NCBI RefSeq assembly: GCF_900113745.1
Contig: NZ_FOQL01000001.1
Coordinates: forward strand, 1,488,001 to 1,552,000
DNA length: 64,000 nucleotides
Reading direction: 5' to 3'
Origin: Pseudomonas guineae
Lineage (GTDB): Bacteria; Pseudomonadota; Gammaproteobacteria; Pseudomonadales; Pseudomonadaceae
The position numbers and the translations under genes are program-made. Under the pieces are notes generated by a model. It had not been told where the DNA came from. It searched no databases and was given only the letters and a program-made list of their open reading frames with translations. This document shows positions 63,076 to 64,000 of the stretch, one piece after another (position 1 is the stretch's first letter; each line of letters starts with the position of its first letter).

Positions 63076-64000
63076 AGAGTTTCTTAAGCAAATTAGCCAA
63101 TTTTTTCCGCAAGACCTGGGTCTGGAGCCTGTGCCTAGTATTAGTGCTGGCCCTGCTGGTGTGGTTCGTCGGCCCGCTGTTGGCCGTCAGTGATTACAAG
63201 TTCTGGGAATCGGCCACCAGTCGCTTACTGAGCATCAGCCTGCTGTTCCTGATCTGGGGCCTGGCCATGGTGTTCGCCAGCTGGAAGGCCACCGCTCGCA
63301 AAAAGGCTGAGGAAGATGATGCAGACGCCCAAGAGCGCCTGCGCCGTGAAGGCTTGATCAATGAAGAACAGGTCGAACTGCGCCACCGCTTCAAACAAGC
63401 GCTGCACACGCTAAAACGCTCCAGCCTGTACCGTGGCCGCAGCGAAAAATGGCGCAGTGAATTGCCCTGGTACATGCTGCTCGGCCCACAAGGCAGCGGT
63501 AAAACCAGCCTGCTGGACTTCTCCGGCCTGGACTTCCCGCTCAACCGTGGTGACCAGCAACGCCTGACCAAGGACGTATCCGGCACGCGCTACGCCGACT
63601 GGTACTTTGCCGACCACGCCGTGTTGATCGACACCGCCGGGCGTTACCTGACCCAGCCTGACGCGGCCATCGACGGGCGCGCCTGGGAAACCCTGCTCGG
63701 CCTGCTGCGCAAACGCCGCGCCCGCCCGCTCAATGGTGTGCTGGTAAATATCCCCGTCGAGTATCTGCAAGGCGGTAGCGAAGTCGAACTGGAAAACCTC
63801 GCGCGTCAGACCCGTCAGCGTTTGCAGGATATTCATCAGCGCCTTGGCGCCGACGTACCGGTATACCTGGTGCTGAGCAAAGCCGACAAGGTGCTGGGCT
63901 TCGATGAGTTCTTCGATCAGCTGTCCCGCGAAGAGAGCGATCAAGTGCTCGGCGCCAGTTTCCGTAAGGAGCAAAACGCCACTGATGTGCAGGTGATTCG
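63072..64000 (+). CDS. tssM: T6SS membrane protein TssM (IcmF), C-terminus beyond window
   Basis: Beginning of the large IcmF-type protein; about 309 codons are visible. Two membrane helices (about 17-37 and 48-68) precede a cytoplasmic NTPase-like domain with Walker A GPQGSGKTS and the later IDTAGRYL and VLSKADKV motifs. The ATG overlaps the tssL stop. The reading frame is open to the window edge. Full members exceed 1100 residues. Confidence 0.95.
   Translation, partial: MKSFLSKLANFFRKTWVWSLCLVLVLALLVWFVGPLLAVSDYKFWESATSRLLSISLLFLIWGLAMVFASWKATARKKAEEDDADAQERLRREGLINEEQVELRHRFKQALHTLKRSSLYRGRSEKWRSELPWYMLLGPQGSGKTSLLDFSGLDFPLNRGDQQRLTKDVSGTRYADWYFADHAVLIDTAGRYLTQPDAAIDGRAWETLLGLLRKRRARPLNGVLVNIPVEYLQGGSEVELENLARQTRQRLQDIHQRLGADVPVYLVLSKADKVLGFDEFFDQLSREESDQVLGASFRKEQNATDVQVI

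Noticed and set aside
1..64000. CRISPR arrays, tRNA/rRNA genes, insertion sequences, integrase or phage genes
   Set aside because: None seen on reading both strands; no regular direct-repeat array, no transposase-like product.

Overview
The window is chromosomal DNA of a gamma-proteobacterium, almost certainly a Pseudomonas. Protein sequences and gene order of glcDEFGBA/glcC, ubiC-ubiA, phoB-phoR and phoU-pstBACS follow the arrangement I remember for P. aeruginosa. An ectoine breakdown cluster and two TRAP transporters suggest a strain that meets salt-stressed or marine-like environments. No rRNA, tRNA, CRISPR array, insertion sequence or phage gene was seen. All assignments come from reading the sequence and from remembered family knowledge; no database search was run.

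Layout. (1) 1-8.4 kb: glycolate utilisation. The minus-strand operon glcDEFGB plus the permease glcA (cut by the left edge) faces the divergent regulator glcC, and two near-identical palindromes lie between them. (2) 8.5-13.7 kb, plus strand: ubiC, ubiA, then phoB-phoR behind a Pho box, then a CNNM/CorC-type membrane protein. (3) 13.7-28.1 kb: ectoine/hydroxyectoine catabolism. The minus strand carries doeA, doeB, a TRAP binding protein (uehA-like), doeX, doeC, doeD, eutB, eutC, eutA and a DMT-type transporter. The plus strand carries the MocR/GntR regulator enuR and the TRAP membrane subunits. The block sits between phoBR and pst, which are much closer together in P. aeruginosa. (4) 28.2-37.2 kb, minus strand: an M23 peptidase, a CheY-type regulator, phoU, pstB, pstA, pstC and pstS, with Pho boxes before pstS and pstC. 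(5) 37.5-42.1 kb: an acyl-CoA thioesterase, a second TRAP transporter of the alpha-keto acid type whose binding protein is divergent from its membrane genes, and a hexose-6-phosphate mutarotase-like gene. (6) 42.6 kb to the right edge: a type VI secretion system (T6SS) locus in the order tssA-B-C-E-PAAR-tssF-G-H, sigma54 activator, vgrG, DUF4123 adaptor, lipoprotein immunity candidate, Tle1-type phospholipase, small lipoprotein, fha, tssJ-K-L and tssM (cut by the right edge). No hcp gene is present.

How the parts work together. Glycolate becomes glyoxylate by GlcDEF and then malate by GlcB, under GlcC. Phosphate limitation acts through PstSCAB-PhoU on PhoR-PhoB, whose binding sites are visible. 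Ectoine enters by the TRAP system and is degraded by DoeA/DoeB/DoeD/DoeC towards aspartate, with EutABC for the hydroxylated form; EnuR and DoeX are the expected regulators. The T6SS has its own VgrG-loaded lipase and matching lipoprotein immunity candidate.

Points worth a second look: a leader ORF and an 11-bp inverted repeat around the enuR start; a cluster of GGTCA/TGACC motifs upstream of doeA; a pair of palindromes upstream of tssA; a possible 43-codon gene bridging tssF and tssG; and a sharp base-composition switch inside the tle1 gene.
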